Shown here: piece by piece, positions 32,416 to 42,821 of the stretch
Position numbering within the stretch: the stretch's first letter is position 1
Layout of the letters: each line of letters opens with the position of its first letter
DNA from: Bacillota bacterium
GTDB lineage: Bacteria > Bacillota > Clostridia > Peptostreptococcales > Anaerovoracaceae
DNA length: 64,000 bases
Assembly (NCBI GenBank): GCA_017416795.1
Contig: JAFQBD010000037.1
Span: 1 to 64,000 of the forward strand
Direction of reading: 5' to 3'
Notes under the pieces: model-generated
What the model was told of the DNA's origin: nothing
Database searches by the model: none
What the model saw: only the letters and a program-made list of their open reading frames with translations
Translations under genes and position numbers: made by a program

Positions 32416-33111
32416 TTATTCAGTCATCAACATCTCTTCCGCCGCCCTCTCCGCATGAAGCACAGCTGTATCGAAAAGAGGCAGGCTGCTATAATCAGAG
32501 TCTATCATTAGCCCCAGCTCTGTGCACCCAAGGATCACACCCTGTGCGCCTTGTCGGGCGAATTCGTCTATAACACCTATAAATAAACTCTTCGTTTCGT
32601 CGCTCACGTTACCAACAACTGCTTCGGTAAATATCGCCTTATGTATCAGGTCGACTTTTTCCGGTTCCGGAACGATGACAGAGATCCCTGCAGCTTCCAG
32701 CTTTTCCTTCAGGAAATCGCCTTCCAGCGTGTATCTGGTACCGAGAAGTCCGATGCTAAGAACACCTGCCCTTTGCACAGCTCCTACAGTAGGATCCGCT
32801 ATATGCAGCACAGGAACGTTTACCGACGACGCCACCTCATCATAGACTTTATGCACCGTATTGGATGCTATGACGATGAAATCGGCTCCCGCACTTTCCA
32901 ATTCACGAGCTGTCTCAGTCAGAATATATGCCACAGCATCCCAGCGATCGTTATCCTGAAGCCATTCTATCTCAGCAAGATCAAGGCTTCTTATGATCAT
33001 GTCTGCAGAACTGCTTCCGCCCAGAGTCGTCCCGACCTTTTCGTTTATTATCTTGTAATAGGTGACTGTGCTTTCCCAGCTCATGCCGCCTATCAATCCT
33101 AATTTCTTCAT
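32416..33111 (-). CDS. Aspartate/glutamate racemase family protein, first catalytic Cys missing
   Basis: 231 residues, strongly like E. coli YgeA: GLIGGMSWESTVTYYKIINE, VLHIADPTVGAVQ, LLGTRYTLEGDFLKEKL and GVILGCTELGLM. The second catalytic Cys (GCTE) is present. The first, in the (C)TNTMHK motif of YgeA, is Ala82 here (IASNTVHK). Two-base racemisation is therefore impaired; a one-base, stereospecific reaction or another role is likely. The start lies 3 bases past the glyoxalase stop, so the genes are coupled. Confidence 0.88.
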   Translation of the reverse strand: MKKLGLIGGMSWESTVTYYKIINEKVGTTLGGSSSADMIIRSLDLAEIEWLQDNDRWDAVAYILTETARELESAGADFIVIASNTVHKVYDEVASSVNVPVLHIADPTVGAVQRAGVLSIGLLGTRYTLEGDFLKEKLEAAGISVIVPEPEKVDLIHKAIFTEAVVGNVSDETKSLFIGVIDEFARQGAQGVILGCTELGLMIDSDYSSLPLFDTAVLHAERAAEEMLMTE

Positions 33112-33114
33112 ATC

Positions 33115-33483
33115 CTATCTCTCCGGAACTATTTCAAGCCAGTAACCGTCAGGATCCTTGATGAAATATATGCCCATTTCAGGATTTTCGAAACAGATAC
33201 ATCCCATTTCTTCGTGAAGCTTATGTGCTGCCTCGTAGTCATCGGTATGGAATGCTAAATGAAATTCTTCATCACCCAGGCTGTATGGGTCTTTCCTGTC
33301 GCGAAGCCATGTCAGCTCCAGCTGAAAGTCAGTAGTATCGTTGCCTATGAATACGATAGCATAAGAGCCGTCTTCCGCATTGATACGGCTTACAGGCTTG
33401 AGACCGAGAGCTTTATCGTAGAACTCCAGAGACTTTTCAAGATCCAGCACGTTATAATTCTCATGATACATTTTGAATTTCAT
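33115..33483 (-). CDS. Glyoxalase I-like VOC protein
   Basis: 122 residues, the usual GloA size. The four metal ligands expected for glyoxalase I are present: His in YHENYNV, Glu in QLELTW, His in EFHLAFH, and Glu in YWLEIVPE. DLEKSLEFYDKALGLKPVSR is a typical VOC helix. It would isomerise the methylglyoxal-thiol adduct; the thiol co-substrate in Clostridia is not known from this sequence. AAAGGAA lies before the ATG. In the same gene run as the TPR protein and the racemase. Confidence 0.9.
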   Translation of the reverse strand: MKFKMYHENYNVLDLEKSLEFYDKALGLKPVSRINAEDGSYAIVFIGNDTTDFQLELTWLRDRKDPYSLGDEEFHLAFHTDDYEAAHKLHEEMGCICFENPEMGIYFIKDPDGYWLEIVPER

Positions 33484-33499
33484 TATTTTTTCCTTTCAT

Positions 33500-36415
33500 C
33501 TACAATAACTTACGCATTGTCCTGCATACTATATTAGCAGGCTTTATTCTCAATGCTTCATCGAATTCAAGTTTAGCATCCTGATAATTACCATTCAACA
33601 GGTGATTCATAGCTTTCCCATAATGTGCTTCATAACATGCGCTGCATGGGTAATCTTTGCATGTCGGAACTGATAATGCTTTATTGAACATATCAACTGC
33701 CGCTCCATTTTCACCACACAGCATTTTAAGAAATGCATACTGACACATGAAATACGGAACTGTCATAGCCTCTATTTCTCCGATTTCTTTATGAAGGACT
33801 TCCAGGCCTTGTCTTGCGACCATTTCTGCATCACCCTTAGCTCCGCACAGATGTGATGCTAAAGCACACCACATGTAATTCTCAACTTCATCAGGCTCCT
33901 TCTTCACAAGTTTCTTGAACATCTTTGCAGCCTTTTTAAAATTCATGTGGAGCATCTCATGGATACCGCAAAGCCTTTCGCCTTCTCTTGATGCTATGCT
34001 TTCTGCAACACTTTCTGCCTGCAAAGCCTTGCCTGCCTCAGTGAGCAGCCATGCATTCATGATCACATAATCATCATCGAAGAGCTTATTGATATCAAAG
34101 ATCTTGCTGTAACGTTTCAATGTTTCCTTCGCACCATTGAAATCACCCATATACATCTGTATCTTATACAGCATCATGTGATGGTCCGCTATCCTGCTTG
34201 TTTCACATGCTATATCGAGAGTATCGACAGCCTCATCATATCTGCCAAGTTTGCACATACATAATGCAAGCTTATCGTAGCATGGAATGTCTGAAGATGT
34301 TTTATTCTTTAGCTTTTCCTCGTACCCCTTATATGCCTCCTCATATTCTCCCAGCATCAATGCTATATCTGCGCGGGTGTCCAATACGTCGTTTTTATCT
34401 CCGCCCATCTGTTCATACTTATTCAAGTCACTCATGCATTGTTCTGTTTTACCTATATCATATCCACTTTCTGCTCTCAGTAAATAACCTTCAGGTTTAT
34501 CCGTATATTCCACCAGTTTGTTGCTCATATCCCATATTTTTCTGGAATCTCCTGCTTCGATATACACATTGAGCAATCCTAACAATGCATTAGTATTGAA
34601 CGGTTCTGCTTTTAACGCCATACGGTAGCAATGTTCGATATTCTCTTCCATATACTCCGTCATTTCATGGAACTCAGCAAGATATATCCAGAGTTCCGCA
34701 GCTTTTGGATAGCGCTCCAAAACACCCTGCATCTCCTTGATCATCGCTCCCACTCTACCATTAGTTTCTGCAACCATCAGAAAATATCTGACATACAGAT
34801 CATAAAGCAGCTGTTCAGGGAAAAGGTCTTCTTTATATTCATCTATCAGCTTCTTGTATGTTTCACGAGCCTCCTTGAACTCCCCATTCATTTCAAGGAT
34901 AAGCCCATTGAAATATCTTATTTCATAGAATGACAGATTCTCCTTAACGATATTCATCGCCTGTTTTACTTCTTTGTCATCCTTCAATTCAACTGCACAT
35001 TCCACTATATGAAAAGCGGCTCTTCCTAATTCCGGGATCTCTGAGTACACTTGCATGAAAAGAGCAAGAGCTTTCTCATGTTTCTCAAGCTTCATGCTAC
35101 ACATTGCCAGGTCATATGTATAGAAGAAATTCCCGGAAGATTCGTATCTAAGTTTGCTAAGCAGAGTCGATGCTGACTTGAATTTCCCTGTAGTCATGTA
35201 CATACCGGCAAGATTATACTTCTGTATGATCGTGCTTTCAGGCCTGCTGCATATGTTTTCCATTATTTCATAAGCATCTGCTATTCGTCCTTGTTCGAAT
35301 AAAAGTCTCGCCTTTATTTCTCTTATTTTCAGCCTGCCGGCAGAAGTGATCTTCTTTTTACCATCATATACCATATCTATGATTTTCTGCGCTTGCTCAA
35401 AATCACCGGTCTCAAAGCATGCTTCTGCCATATCGATGGTCCAGCTTTCATCCTCGAAAGCTTTTTTCCAGCTCAAATCAGCCAGCTTCTTCACACTTTC
35501 GAAGTCCCCATAAGATTTATACATTTCTTTCAGGAGAATAAACTCACCTTCAGACAGCTGCTGTGTCTCACCTTTTTCCATTATTACCTTGCCCAGCTCC
35601 GTAAGAAACATCTGCTTGATAGGCATGACCACATGTCCATATCCGGCTTCTTCAAACTTATCAGCTGCAAAAAGCGCGTCTGCTTCTTTTCCGCTTTCCC
35701 ATTTGCTTCTTAGGTATTCTGCAACTAAGGCAGGATCAAAATTAGAACCACGTTCCTCCATGGCCTTCTCATAACAGGCTTCGGCCATTTCATACAAGCC
35801 TTTCCTTGAAAAAAGGAAACCCTGACTCATATATTTATGGTAACAATCCTCAATGCTGTTCAAACTATCTGCAGCCGCCTGCCACTCCCCGCAAAGCACA
35901 TAATACTCACTATCCAGGAATGCCAGGTATGGATGGTATATGCCCATATCTTTCAAATCATCAAGTCTGCTTCGGTATTCTGCAGCTTCTTCCGTACTAT
36001 AGTTAAAAAACATTTCACGGAACTCATAGATGAAGCTATCATAATTCTTATCTTCATCATATCCCTCAAACAAGTCAAACGGAGGAAATTCTCTATTCTC
36101 TAAAAGATATCTGCAGTATGTTTCCATCGCTTCATATCCGATGGTTTTTTCATACTTCTCCCTGTCACGGGCGAAATGAAAAGTATCTTCTATCACCTTT
36201 ACGATTTCCTGCGAAATATTACCGTATTGGACCATGTAACCCAAAAGCTGTTTGCCAATACTCTCATACATTTTTTCATTAGCAAGCTCAGGCCTCCTGA
36301 AGAAATATATCCATTCATTGATATCATTTCTGCGACCAAATTCACCGTATATTTTATAAAGATGATCCATAGGCTCCAGACTATATTTTAAGCCTGTAAT
36401 TCCATTATTCTCCAT
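33500..36415 (-). CDS. Large TPR-repeat protein of unknown function
   Basis: 971 residues, no signal peptide or membrane helix, so cytosolic. Nearly the whole length is helix-turn-helix tetratricopeptide repeats (for example YMSQGFLFSRKGLYEMAEAC, CYDKLALCMCKLGRYDEAVD, and the last AMNHLLNGNYQDAKLEFDEA). TPR solenoids bind peptides and scaffold complexes. GGAGG lies 6 bases before the ATG. It is 15 bases after an unknown 206-residue gene, which is 28 bases after the wall-anchored protein, so the three are probably co-expressed. Confidence 0.88.
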   Translation of the reverse strand: MENNGITGLKYSLEPMDHLYKIYGEFGRRNDINEWIYFFRRPELANEKMYESIGKQLLGYMVQYGNISQEIVKVIEDTFHFARDREKYEKTIGYEAMETYCRYLLENREFPPFDLFEGYDEDKNYDSFIYEFREMFFNYSTEEAAEYRSRLDDLKDMGIYHPYLAFLDSEYYVLCGEWQAAADSLNSIEDCYHKYMSQGFLFSRKGLYEMAEACYEKAMEERGSNFDPALVAEYLRSKWESGKEADALFAADKFEEAGYGHVVMPIKQMFLTELGKVIMEKGETQQLSEGEFILLKEMYKSYGDFESVKKLADLSWKKAFEDESWTIDMAEACFETGDFEQAQKIIDMVYDGKKKITSAGRLKIREIKARLLFEQGRIADAYEIMENICSRPESTIIQKYNLAGMYMTTGKFKSASTLLSKLRYESSGNFFYTYDLAMCSMKLEKHEKALALFMQVYSEIPELGRAAFHIVECAVELKDDKEVKQAMNIVKENLSFYEIRYFNGLILEMNGEFKEARETYKKLIDEYKEDLFPEQLLYDLYVRYFLMVAETNGRVGAMIKEMQGVLERYPKAAELWIYLAEFHEMTEYMEENIEHCYRMALKAEPFNTNALLGLLNVYIEAGDSRKIWDMSNKLVEYTDKPEGYLLRAESGYDIGKTEQCMSDLNKYEQMGGDKNDVLDTRADIALMLGEYEEAYKGYEEKLKNKTSSDIPCYDKLALCMCKLGRYDEAVDTLDIACETSRIADHHMMLYKIQMYMGDFNGAKETLKRYSKIFDINKLFDDDYVIMNAWLLTEAGKALQAESVAESIASREGERLCGIHEMLHMNFKKAAKMFKKLVKKEPDEVENYMWCALASHLCGAKGDAEMVARQGLEVLHKEIGEIEAMTVPYFMCQYAFLKMLCGENGAAVDMFNKALSVPTCKDYPCSACYEAHYGKAMNHLLNGNYQDAKLEFDEALRIKPANIVCRTMRKLL

Positions 36416-36430
36416 TACCCACCTCCATAC

Positions 36431-37051
36431 TTACTTTTTCCAATACATATATGGCAATATCATTGCGTCCGGCTCGTTGCCCTCAAGTACCAGCATAGGG
36501 TACTTTCTGCCGATCACCTTCTTTTTAGGAAGATGATCCCTCTGTACCACTACAGTCGTAAAATATACCTCTCTGCCCTCAGTAATATCCCTCGGCAGCT
36601 TATAACAAAATATCCTCTCGTATTCATCTGTGATCAGATCAGCCAATCTCTGTATGCTGGGATGAAAACCAACATATCCTTTCGTACTGAACAACGCATC
36701 AGCAAGCATTATCAGCTCATCCTGATGCTCCCAATAATACTTATCTGTTGAGTATATGAAGTTTGCAGGGCAATCATCGTCACCTTTCTTAAACAGAAGC
36801 ACATTAGCCTGAACCAATGCTCCGAATGCGATCTTCCCCTCTTTATAAAACCTTCTCTGTAAAAAAGGATCATATAAATCGAAAAGTTTATCAGGCATTT
36901 CCGCGTACTGACCGTTCCTGTCATATTCGGGGAGCAGCCAATCCGGACATTTCATATAGCTTGCCTTTGACGGCTTGCTGTTATTGTCAAAACTGTCATT
37001 TATTTTTACTATATCAAATTCTTCATGTTCTTTTTTCTTGAAAAAACCCAT
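36431..37051 (-). CDS. Unknown cytosolic protein between the surface protein and TPR genes
   Basis: 206 residues from the ATG at 37051; AAAGGAG lies 7 bases before it, inside the longer frame that starts at 37069. No signal peptide. Rich in aromatic residues (PDKLFDLYDPFLQRRFYKEG, STDKYYWEHQDELIMLADAL) with a compact alpha/beta look and one central helix. No family recognised. Its place between a large secreted protein and a TPR protein suggests a role with them, but nothing in the sequence shows what. Confidence 0.7.
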   Translation of the reverse strand: MGFFKKKEHEEFDIVKINDSFDNNSKPSKASYMKCPDWLLPEYDRNGQYAEMPDKLFDLYDPFLQRRFYKEGKIAFGALVQANVLLFKKGDDDCPANFIYSTDKYYWEHQDELIMLADALFSTKGYVGFHPSIQRLADLITDEYERIFCYKLPRDITEGREVYFTTVVVQRDHLPKKKVIGRKYPMLVLEGNEPDAMILPYMYWKK

Positions 37052-37079
37052 ATTTTCTCCTTTCATCAAGAATTAAATT

Positions 37080-40000
37080 TTATTCTGTTCTTCTTCTTCC
37101 AAAGAGCACTGCTGCGGCTCCGCCGAGGGCTGCAAGCATTACCGCAGCTGCCGCTGCTAACGATGTCTTATCGCCTGTATCGGTTCCGTCATCAGATCCG
37201 CCGGCATCTTCGTCCGGCTTACTTCCATCATCTTCCGGAGCTCCCGGTCCGGCAGGGTCATCAGGATCATTTGGTCCGCCGGGATCGTTCGAATCATCTT
37301 CGATTTCCTTCCAGCCTGCATGCAATGTTAGTACACCATTATGCTCACTCACATCAAACCATTTATCTTCAACTTTATGCTTAAGTTCGGCATCAAGATA
37401 CCAGCCTGTGAACTCGTAGCCTTCTCTGGAGGCGTCTCTCAGTAGGATATACTTCGAGCCTTCTGCATATCTTACAGGATTGAGGTTGTGATTGATGCCG
37501 CCGTTCAATTCATATACGATGTCGTATGATTCATTTACTGTAAGCTGTATGCTGTTGGAAACAGCTGCCCTGTATGTACCGCTCTGTTTCTTTACAAGTG
37601 CGGTGATCTCATAAGAACCTACTTCCACATTTTCAAAGCTGATGTCAACTTTTCCTTCTTCATCTGTTGTACCGGATAAGTAAGCTATACACTTACCGTC
37701 CTGTTCCTTATCCATCAGAGCGAAGTAAACAGTTTCATTTGCTATAGCTCTGCCTGACTGATCCTTAAGGACTGCTGAAACCTTGACGTCATCTCCTGCA
37801 CCTGCCAGCAATTCGTCATCTGATGTCTGAACATTCCTTGAGGCCTCTATATTCAATGTTCTGTCAGCGGCAGTGACCTTGTCTCCCACATGCAGTGTTG
37901 CACTGTTGCTGACAGTTTCTACATAATCGAGTTTTCCGGATTGATGTTCTGCTACGATACATCTATATACATTGCCATCCAGATCATCTACATCTTCTGC
38001 TATGATCGTTCCTTCAGGCGATGCATATGCTGCATTGAATTCTGCAGTTTTTCCAATCGTATCATCGGATGCAACATTGATATCGCTCCAGCTGATGCCA
38101 TAATCTTCTTCTGTAAGCTTCTGCCACTGGTAAGAGATCGTGTTACCTTCAGTGCGCGCCTTTGCTTCTATGTTAAAGAGCGCCTTTTCACCTACCTTGG
38201 CATAGCAGTCTACCGGATGTGTGATTATTGCAGGCTCACTTCCGCTCTTGGTTGTTGCTGCCACCGGTGCACTCTTGACACTTCTTAAGGATGCATCCTT
38301 ATCGTAGCTTTCTATTCTGAAATAATAATCTGAATCCGCGTTAAGGCCTGTGACAATGTGTGTAGTTTCACTGCCTTCTACTGTGCCGTCAAGTGGATAA
38401 TAATTCTTATCATCCTTAGAGTAATAGAATTTATAGTAATCCGGTGCTCTCTTACCTATAGGGTTCGTCCATTCAAGGACTGCACTGTCAGATGTCACTC
38501 CCAAAACATGCAGATTTGTCGGAACAGCCGGTGGTGCTGCATCATCCAGCATGGACACTGTAGGTCCGATAATGATAGTCTTATCCGGCAGCATCTCATC
38601 AGTACCTTCGATTTCAAGTTCCTGATCGAATCCTTCAAGATCAGCATTCCACTTCACAAGACCTGCACTGTATTCATATCCATATCCCTCAGCTTCTGAA
38701 GGAAGGTTTGCAAAGGCGCCCGAATATGTAATACCTGTAGATTCTGTCGATATCCATGTTGTGCCGCCTGTTACCTGTGCATCTACGGTAAGGCCCACGC
38801 TTCCTGTAGCGGAAACGATGGAAAAGCAATCTACACCACCGATCACTTTACCCATTACGCTTGTCTTGAGTCCTGCAACAAAACCATTGGATTCTGAGTT
38901 GCTGCTGGTAGTCTCGATACTCAGCGTTTCCACAGATTTATCCTTATTTGTCTGTGCATGTACTTCGCCTACGTAGTAATAATCCTTTCCTTCTTCTCCT
39001 TCAAGTGAGCTGATATCTTGCGGTTTTCCTGCATAGCTGCTCGGATCTCCTGTCTTAGCACCTGCGTATATTTCTTCCAAGTCAATGAGAGGCAGCTTGT
39101 CCTGACTATTGCCGGAAGCTTCTGCCATGGCATTGAACTCTTCTATGACATCGTTATATGTATCTATAGGCAGGTCTGTAATAACGGGTTCGAAAGTAGT
39201 AGTACATGCCAGCGGAGCAACCAGTTCCGGGATAGTTCCGCTCTTTCCTGCAGCTTGTTCTTCTTTCGTCGCTTCATGCTCAGGCATTATAACATCGTAT
39301 TCATATGTAACTACAGGCATCACCATAAGTGCTGCCGAATCCTGCCCTGCACCTGCAGACCATGTGATGCCTTTTGACAGCGACTTGGATTCAGTATTTT
39401 CATAAGCATAGCTTCCAACAGGTCCGACATCTATACCTGCACCTACACCATTACCAAATGATGTGATTTCTCCGCTTATATTGACAGTTACGCCCACATC
39501 AACACCTGCTGTCACTGTCGTTCCGTCTTCCTTTGATTTCGTTATACCGAAATCAGTCTGACCCCTGGCATTCCATATGTCGCCGTAATCCATCTCCTGC
39601 CAGTACGGCATACTCAACAGTATGCCGTAAACTACAGGGTTGGACCAACCGACAGTCTTACCTTTGTACTTTATCATGGAAGTATCCTGGTCCACATTGA
39701 CAGGACACATGGAAACTATAGTACCGTCATCTTCTTCAGTATCATCGATATAATTATCTTTTACGATATCTGTAGCGACATTGCCGCTTTCACCCGGATG
39801 TCCCCATCTGATGTCCACATCGACATCACCTGAACCATGTGTTGTATAGAACACTACTTCTTCATTTCCCGGTTTATCAGATACGAATGTGCCTGAAGCA
39901 CCAATGTTTATGGCAGCATTGCTGAGGCCCGACATATTTTCGGACGTATTCTGCTTGAATGTACCATTCTTGATTTTTTCATTTACGGAATTACCGCTGC

Positions 40001-41423
40001 CAATGAAGAAATCCAGATAAGTTCCTTCCAGGAACACTGTATCTGCCGCTGCCTGCATACGGTACTTACCTGCAGCCATCGCAACAGGAGCATCCATTTC
40101 CCTGCTATGATCCAGATCTATACCAATGGTCGTCTGAGGCTTATTCCATGCCAGCTTATATGCTCCGTCTTCATACAGAAGCACATTCACCAAATACTCA
40201 CTGTCAGAGATCGTACCTCGGTCGTCGCCCCTTGTGCTGTATCCTGTATTTTTAAATCCTCCGACAACCAGCTCATCTGTTCCGTCTCCATTCAGGTCTG
40301 CATTGACAGTTGCCTGCATTTTAAAACGGTAAGCATTGTTGTCATATTTAAGGTCGGTATTGAATTCGATTTTCTTATTTCCATTTTGGAAAGATACTAC
40401 TGCAAGTGCACCATTATCGTTATATGTATTTCTCTCATAATAAGGAAGTGTTGCTGCAATAACAAGGTCATCTCTTCCTGCGATCTTTGTTGTGTTCAGA
40501 TGTGCATAAGGAAAATACTTATCATATTCAATACCAAAACGATCGCCTAATTCTTTCAGAGACAGTGTCTTCTCAAGGGTCAAACTGTATCCATCTCCTG
40601 ATTGCTTCGGCTGGTAAATTTCTATCTTTGCCCATTCATCATCTACAGAGTTTGCAGGAACATAAACAGCGACTTCATTATAGTTGTCACTGTCATAATC
40701 ACCTACTGCCATTCCTGTGTAAGCCTGCTGTTCAGGCACATCAACATACCACGCCCAGTGCGCATCGGACAGATACTTATTCTTGCACTCTGTTCTCACC
40801 CATGATGATCCGTCGGATTTTAGTGTGTAAGTATTCAGCATCTGATACGTATCATCTTCATAAAAAGCTCCGTCTTCATCAAGGTAAATACGATTTTCTA
40901 TCAATATCTGCTGACGTGAGTCCGCACCCTCTTCTGTCATATCCCCCGGAGTCAATGCGATAGTACTGATAGCATGTGTGTACATATCTTCGTTCTGATC
41001 TTCGCCATAATATGTATTGATACCGCCGTAATTGGTATTCCACATGGTATCTATATTAAACCCGGAATCCTTAGATGCATTTTCCATCACCGCAAACTGA
41101 CCGTCATAATTATTAGTACGATTCATGTACCCGAGGAAAAGTTCACTTAGCACAGAAGGCTCATATCCGTCAAGCGGATTGTCTGTATTATTCGGATCAA
41201 ATGCATCGATATCCTTCGAGTTCAGATCTACACCGAACAGCTTCTTATACTGAGCATCTGTCATGTAGTTGTTCTGTTCTGTATCTACGGCACCTTCCAG
41301 TTTTTCCACTTCGTACGGATCTTCTGATGCCGCTGCAGCAGCAGGTGCATACATCAAAGCTCCGGACACCCCGGAAACCGTCATGACTAATGTTGTGATC
41401 ACTGCTAAAAATTTCTTTTTCAT
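37080..41423 (-). CDS. Very large multidomain cell-wall-anchored surface protein
   Basis: 1447 residues. Signal peptide MKKKFLAVITTLVMTVSGVS with AxA-type cleavage near residue 30. FG-GAP/VCBS-like Asp-rich motifs (YDSDNYNEVAVYVP; DLNGDGTDELVVGG) lie in the first third, a Gly/Val-rich region near 640-730, a fibronectin III-like domain at about 990-1080, an Ig-like domain (about 1085-1190), a bacterial Ig/Cna-like domain (about 1205-1300), and an InlB-type repeat (YELNGGINHNLNPVRYAEGS, GYEFTGWYLDAELKHKV). A Pro/Asp linker leads to DTGDKTS, a membrane helix and GRRR: a sorting signal of the xxDTGD kind. Likely an adhesin or substrate binder. Confidence 0.88.
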   Translation of the reverse strand: MKKKFLAVITTLVMTVSGVSGALMYAPAAAAASEDPYEVEKLEGAVDTEQNNYMTDAQYKKLFGVDLNSKDIDAFDPNNTDNPLDGYEPSVLSELFLGYMNRTNNYDGQFAVMENASKDSGFNIDTMWNTNYGGINTYYGEDQNEDMYTHAISTIALTPGDMTEEGADSRQQILIENRIYLDEDGAFYEDDTYQMLNTYTLKSDGSSWVRTECKNKYLSDAHWAWYVDVPEQQAYTGMAVGDYDSDNYNEVAVYVPANSVDDEWAKIEIYQPKQSGDGYSLTLEKTLSLKELGDRFGIEYDKYFPYAHLNTTKIAGRDDLVIAATLPYYERNTYNDNGALAVVSFQNGNKKIEFNTDLKYDNNAYRFKMQATVNADLNGDGTDELVVGGFKNTGYSTRGDDRGTISDSEYLVNVLLYEDGAYKLAWNKPQTTIGIDLDHSREMDAPVAMAAGKYRMQAAADTVFLEGTYLDFFIGSGNSVNEKIKNGTFKQNTSENMSGLSNAAINIGASGTFVSDKPGNEEVVFYTTHGSGDVDVDIRWGHPGESGNVATDIVKDNYIDDTEEDDGTIVSMCPVNVDQDTSMIKYKGKTVGWSNPVVYGILLSMPYWQEMDYGDIWNARGQTDFGITKSKEDGTTVTAGVDVGVTVNISGEITSFGNGVGAGIDVGPVGSYAYENTESKSLSKGITWSAGAGQDSAALMVMPVVTYEYDVIMPEHEATKEEQAAGKSGTIPELVAPLACTTTFEPVITDLPIDTYNDVIEEFNAMAEASGNSQDKLPLIDLEEIYAGAKTGDPSSYAGKPQDISSLEGEEGKDYYYVGEVHAQTNKDKSVETLSIETTSSNSESNGFVAGLKTSVMGKVIGGVDCFSIVSATGSVGLTVDAQVTGGTTWISTESTGITYSGAFANLPSEAEGYGYEYSAGLVKWNADLEGFDQELEIEGTDEMLPDKTIIIGPTVSMLDDAAPPAVPTNLHVLGVTSDSAVLEWTNPIGKRAPDYYKFYYSKDDKNYYPLDGTVEGSETTHIVTGLNADSDYYFRIESYDKDASLRSVKSAPVAATTKSGSEPAIITHPVDCYAKVGEKALFNIEAKARTEGNTISYQWQKLTEEDYGISWSDINVASDDTIGKTAEFNAAYASPEGTIIAEDVDDLDGNVYRCIVAEHQSGKLDYVETVSNSATLHVGDKVTAADRTLNIEASRNVQTSDDELLAGAGDDVKVSAVLKDQSGRAIANETVYFALMDKEQDGKCIAYLSGTTDEEGKVDISFENVEVGSYEITALVKKQSGTYRAAVSNSIQLTVNESYDIVYELNGGINHNLNPVRYAEGSKYILLRDASREGYEFTGWYLDAELKHKVEDKWFDVSEHNGVLTLHAGWKEIEDDSNDPGGPNDPDDPAGPGAPEDDGSKPDEDAGGSDDGTDTGDKTSLAAAAAVMLAALGGAAAVLFGRRRTE

Positions 41424-41537
41424 AACTCTACCTCGACTCTGATCAAATAGTATAATTTATTATACATTATTACCAACGCTATTAACAGTAAAATTATCAT
41501 TAAATTCTGACATTTTTATTCTATCCGGATAAGAAAA

Positions 41538-41562
41538 AAAGACCGAATCAACTTCGGTCTTT
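41538..41562 (-). terminator. Terminator of the ClC gene
   Basis: A 10-bp stem AAAGACCGAA/TTCGGTCTTT with a 5-base loop; a T-run follows on the minus strand. It lies 5 bases past the ClC stop and upstream of the large surface protein gene, separating the two. Confidence 0.9.
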
Positions 41563-41567
41563 TATGA

Positions 41568-42821
41568 TCAATGTTCTTTTGTTATAGACGGTATCAGACT
41601 TCCCAGATATGCCGCCGCAGACAGCGGTATTATCACTGTCACAGGGAAGCAAAGAAGCAGTACTCCTATAACCATTACAGGCTTTCTCATTATGTATCCG
41701 CAAAGTGTTGCCGCAGCAACCGCCACTGCGAATACAGGCTCGATGCCTATGATCATTGCCATGGCATATCCCAGAGATACTCCCGAGAATATGATAGGGA
41801 ATATGGATCCGCCCTTCCATCCCAGGTTGATACAGAGATTCACCAGCACCAGTTTCATCAAGGTAGTCAGTATCAGATCTACAGCTGATTCATCCTGCCA
41901 AACCACCATCAGCTCACCCATCTGATGTTCTCCCGAGAACATTGTCCATGGGAATGCCAGCCCGATGATCGCCAGGCAAAGTCCAGCCAGCATGCAGCTT
42001 ATCACTCTGTGGTTTATCAGCTTGTTTCCTATCATCAGCGTGATCTTGTTCACCACTGCATAGATGATTCCTGCAATAAGTCCCGCAGCAAATACTGCCA
42101 GGAACCATTTCCAATCATCAACTGCGATGTCCACGTCTCTTCCGAATCTAGGTATGCCGCTACCTCCTCCAAAGATGGTTCCCAGAAGGTACATAGCACC
42201 AAGACCGCCTGCAACTGCCATGATGTATACAAGCTTTTTGAGGTTCTTGAGAGTCGCCTTTTCCTTCTCAGTCAATTCTTCGTCGGATTCTTTCGCCTCT
42301 TCACTTTCATAATTGAATGCGATACCTACGAAAGGGGATGCGAAGATAACTCCCAATGTAGCGGCCATTCCGGCTTCAGCCATCTCACGGATCTCACGGC
42401 CCTTGTATTTCAGCTTATCTCCTACCCAGCAGCACAATCCTACGATGATACCTGTAAGACCTGCTTCGGGACCGAGGCATCCACCGAATATCAACGGCAG
42501 CAATGCTGCTACTGACAACATCGGGATCCTGCTATACGGATATGAACCTGTGGAACGCAGTTCATGCATCACTTCTTCCAGTTCCTGTGGGTATATGCCG
42601 AACTTCTTCTGCCATAAGCCGATCAACAATCCTCCCAGCAGACAAACTCCGATGGTATAGACTACATTATTTCCCACATACTCAGGGATCGTATGCCATA
42701 CCAGATCGATCCCCAGATTCATGATGCGAAGCAGAAGCCATACTAAAGCTCCTGCCAGCGCACCGAGAACTGCTGATAATAAAACGTATAAAAATAAGTT
42801 TTTCTTGTACTTTACGACCAT
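41568..42821 (-). CDS. ClC-family chloride channel/antiporter
   Basis: About 417 residues from the ATG at 42821; the frame extends to 42863 but that start has no binding site. About 10-12 membrane helices. ClC filter motifs: GSGIP (GGGSGIPRFG), GPEAG in place of GKEGP (FGGCLGPEAGLTG, keeping a Glu), and GWKGGSIFP. A charged loop (ESEEAKESDEELTEKEK) interrupts the middle. It moves chloride or fluoride; fluoride-type CLC-F marks are not evident. It follows two flavin-enzyme genes on the same strand. Confidence 0.88.
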   Translation of the reverse strand: MVVKYKKNLFLYVLLSAVLGALAGALVWLLLRIMNLGIDLVWHTIPEYVGNNVVYTIGVCLLGGLLIGLWQKKFGIYPQELEEVMHELRSTGSYPYSRIPMLSVAALLPLIFGGCLGPEAGLTGIIVGLCCWVGDKLKYKGREIREMAEAGMAATLGVIFASPFVGIAFNYESEEAKESDEELTEKEKATLKNLKKLVYIMAVAGGLGAMYLLGTIFGGGSGIPRFGRDVDIAVDDWKWFLAVFAAGLIAGIIYAVVNKITLMIGNKLINHRVISCMLAGLCLAIIGLAFPWTMFSGEHQMGELMVVWQDESAVDLILTTLMKLVLVNLCINLGWKGGSIFPIIFSGVSLGYAMAMIIGIEPVFAVAVAAATLCGYIMRKPVMVIGVLLLCFPVTVIIPLSAAAYLGSLIPSITKEH

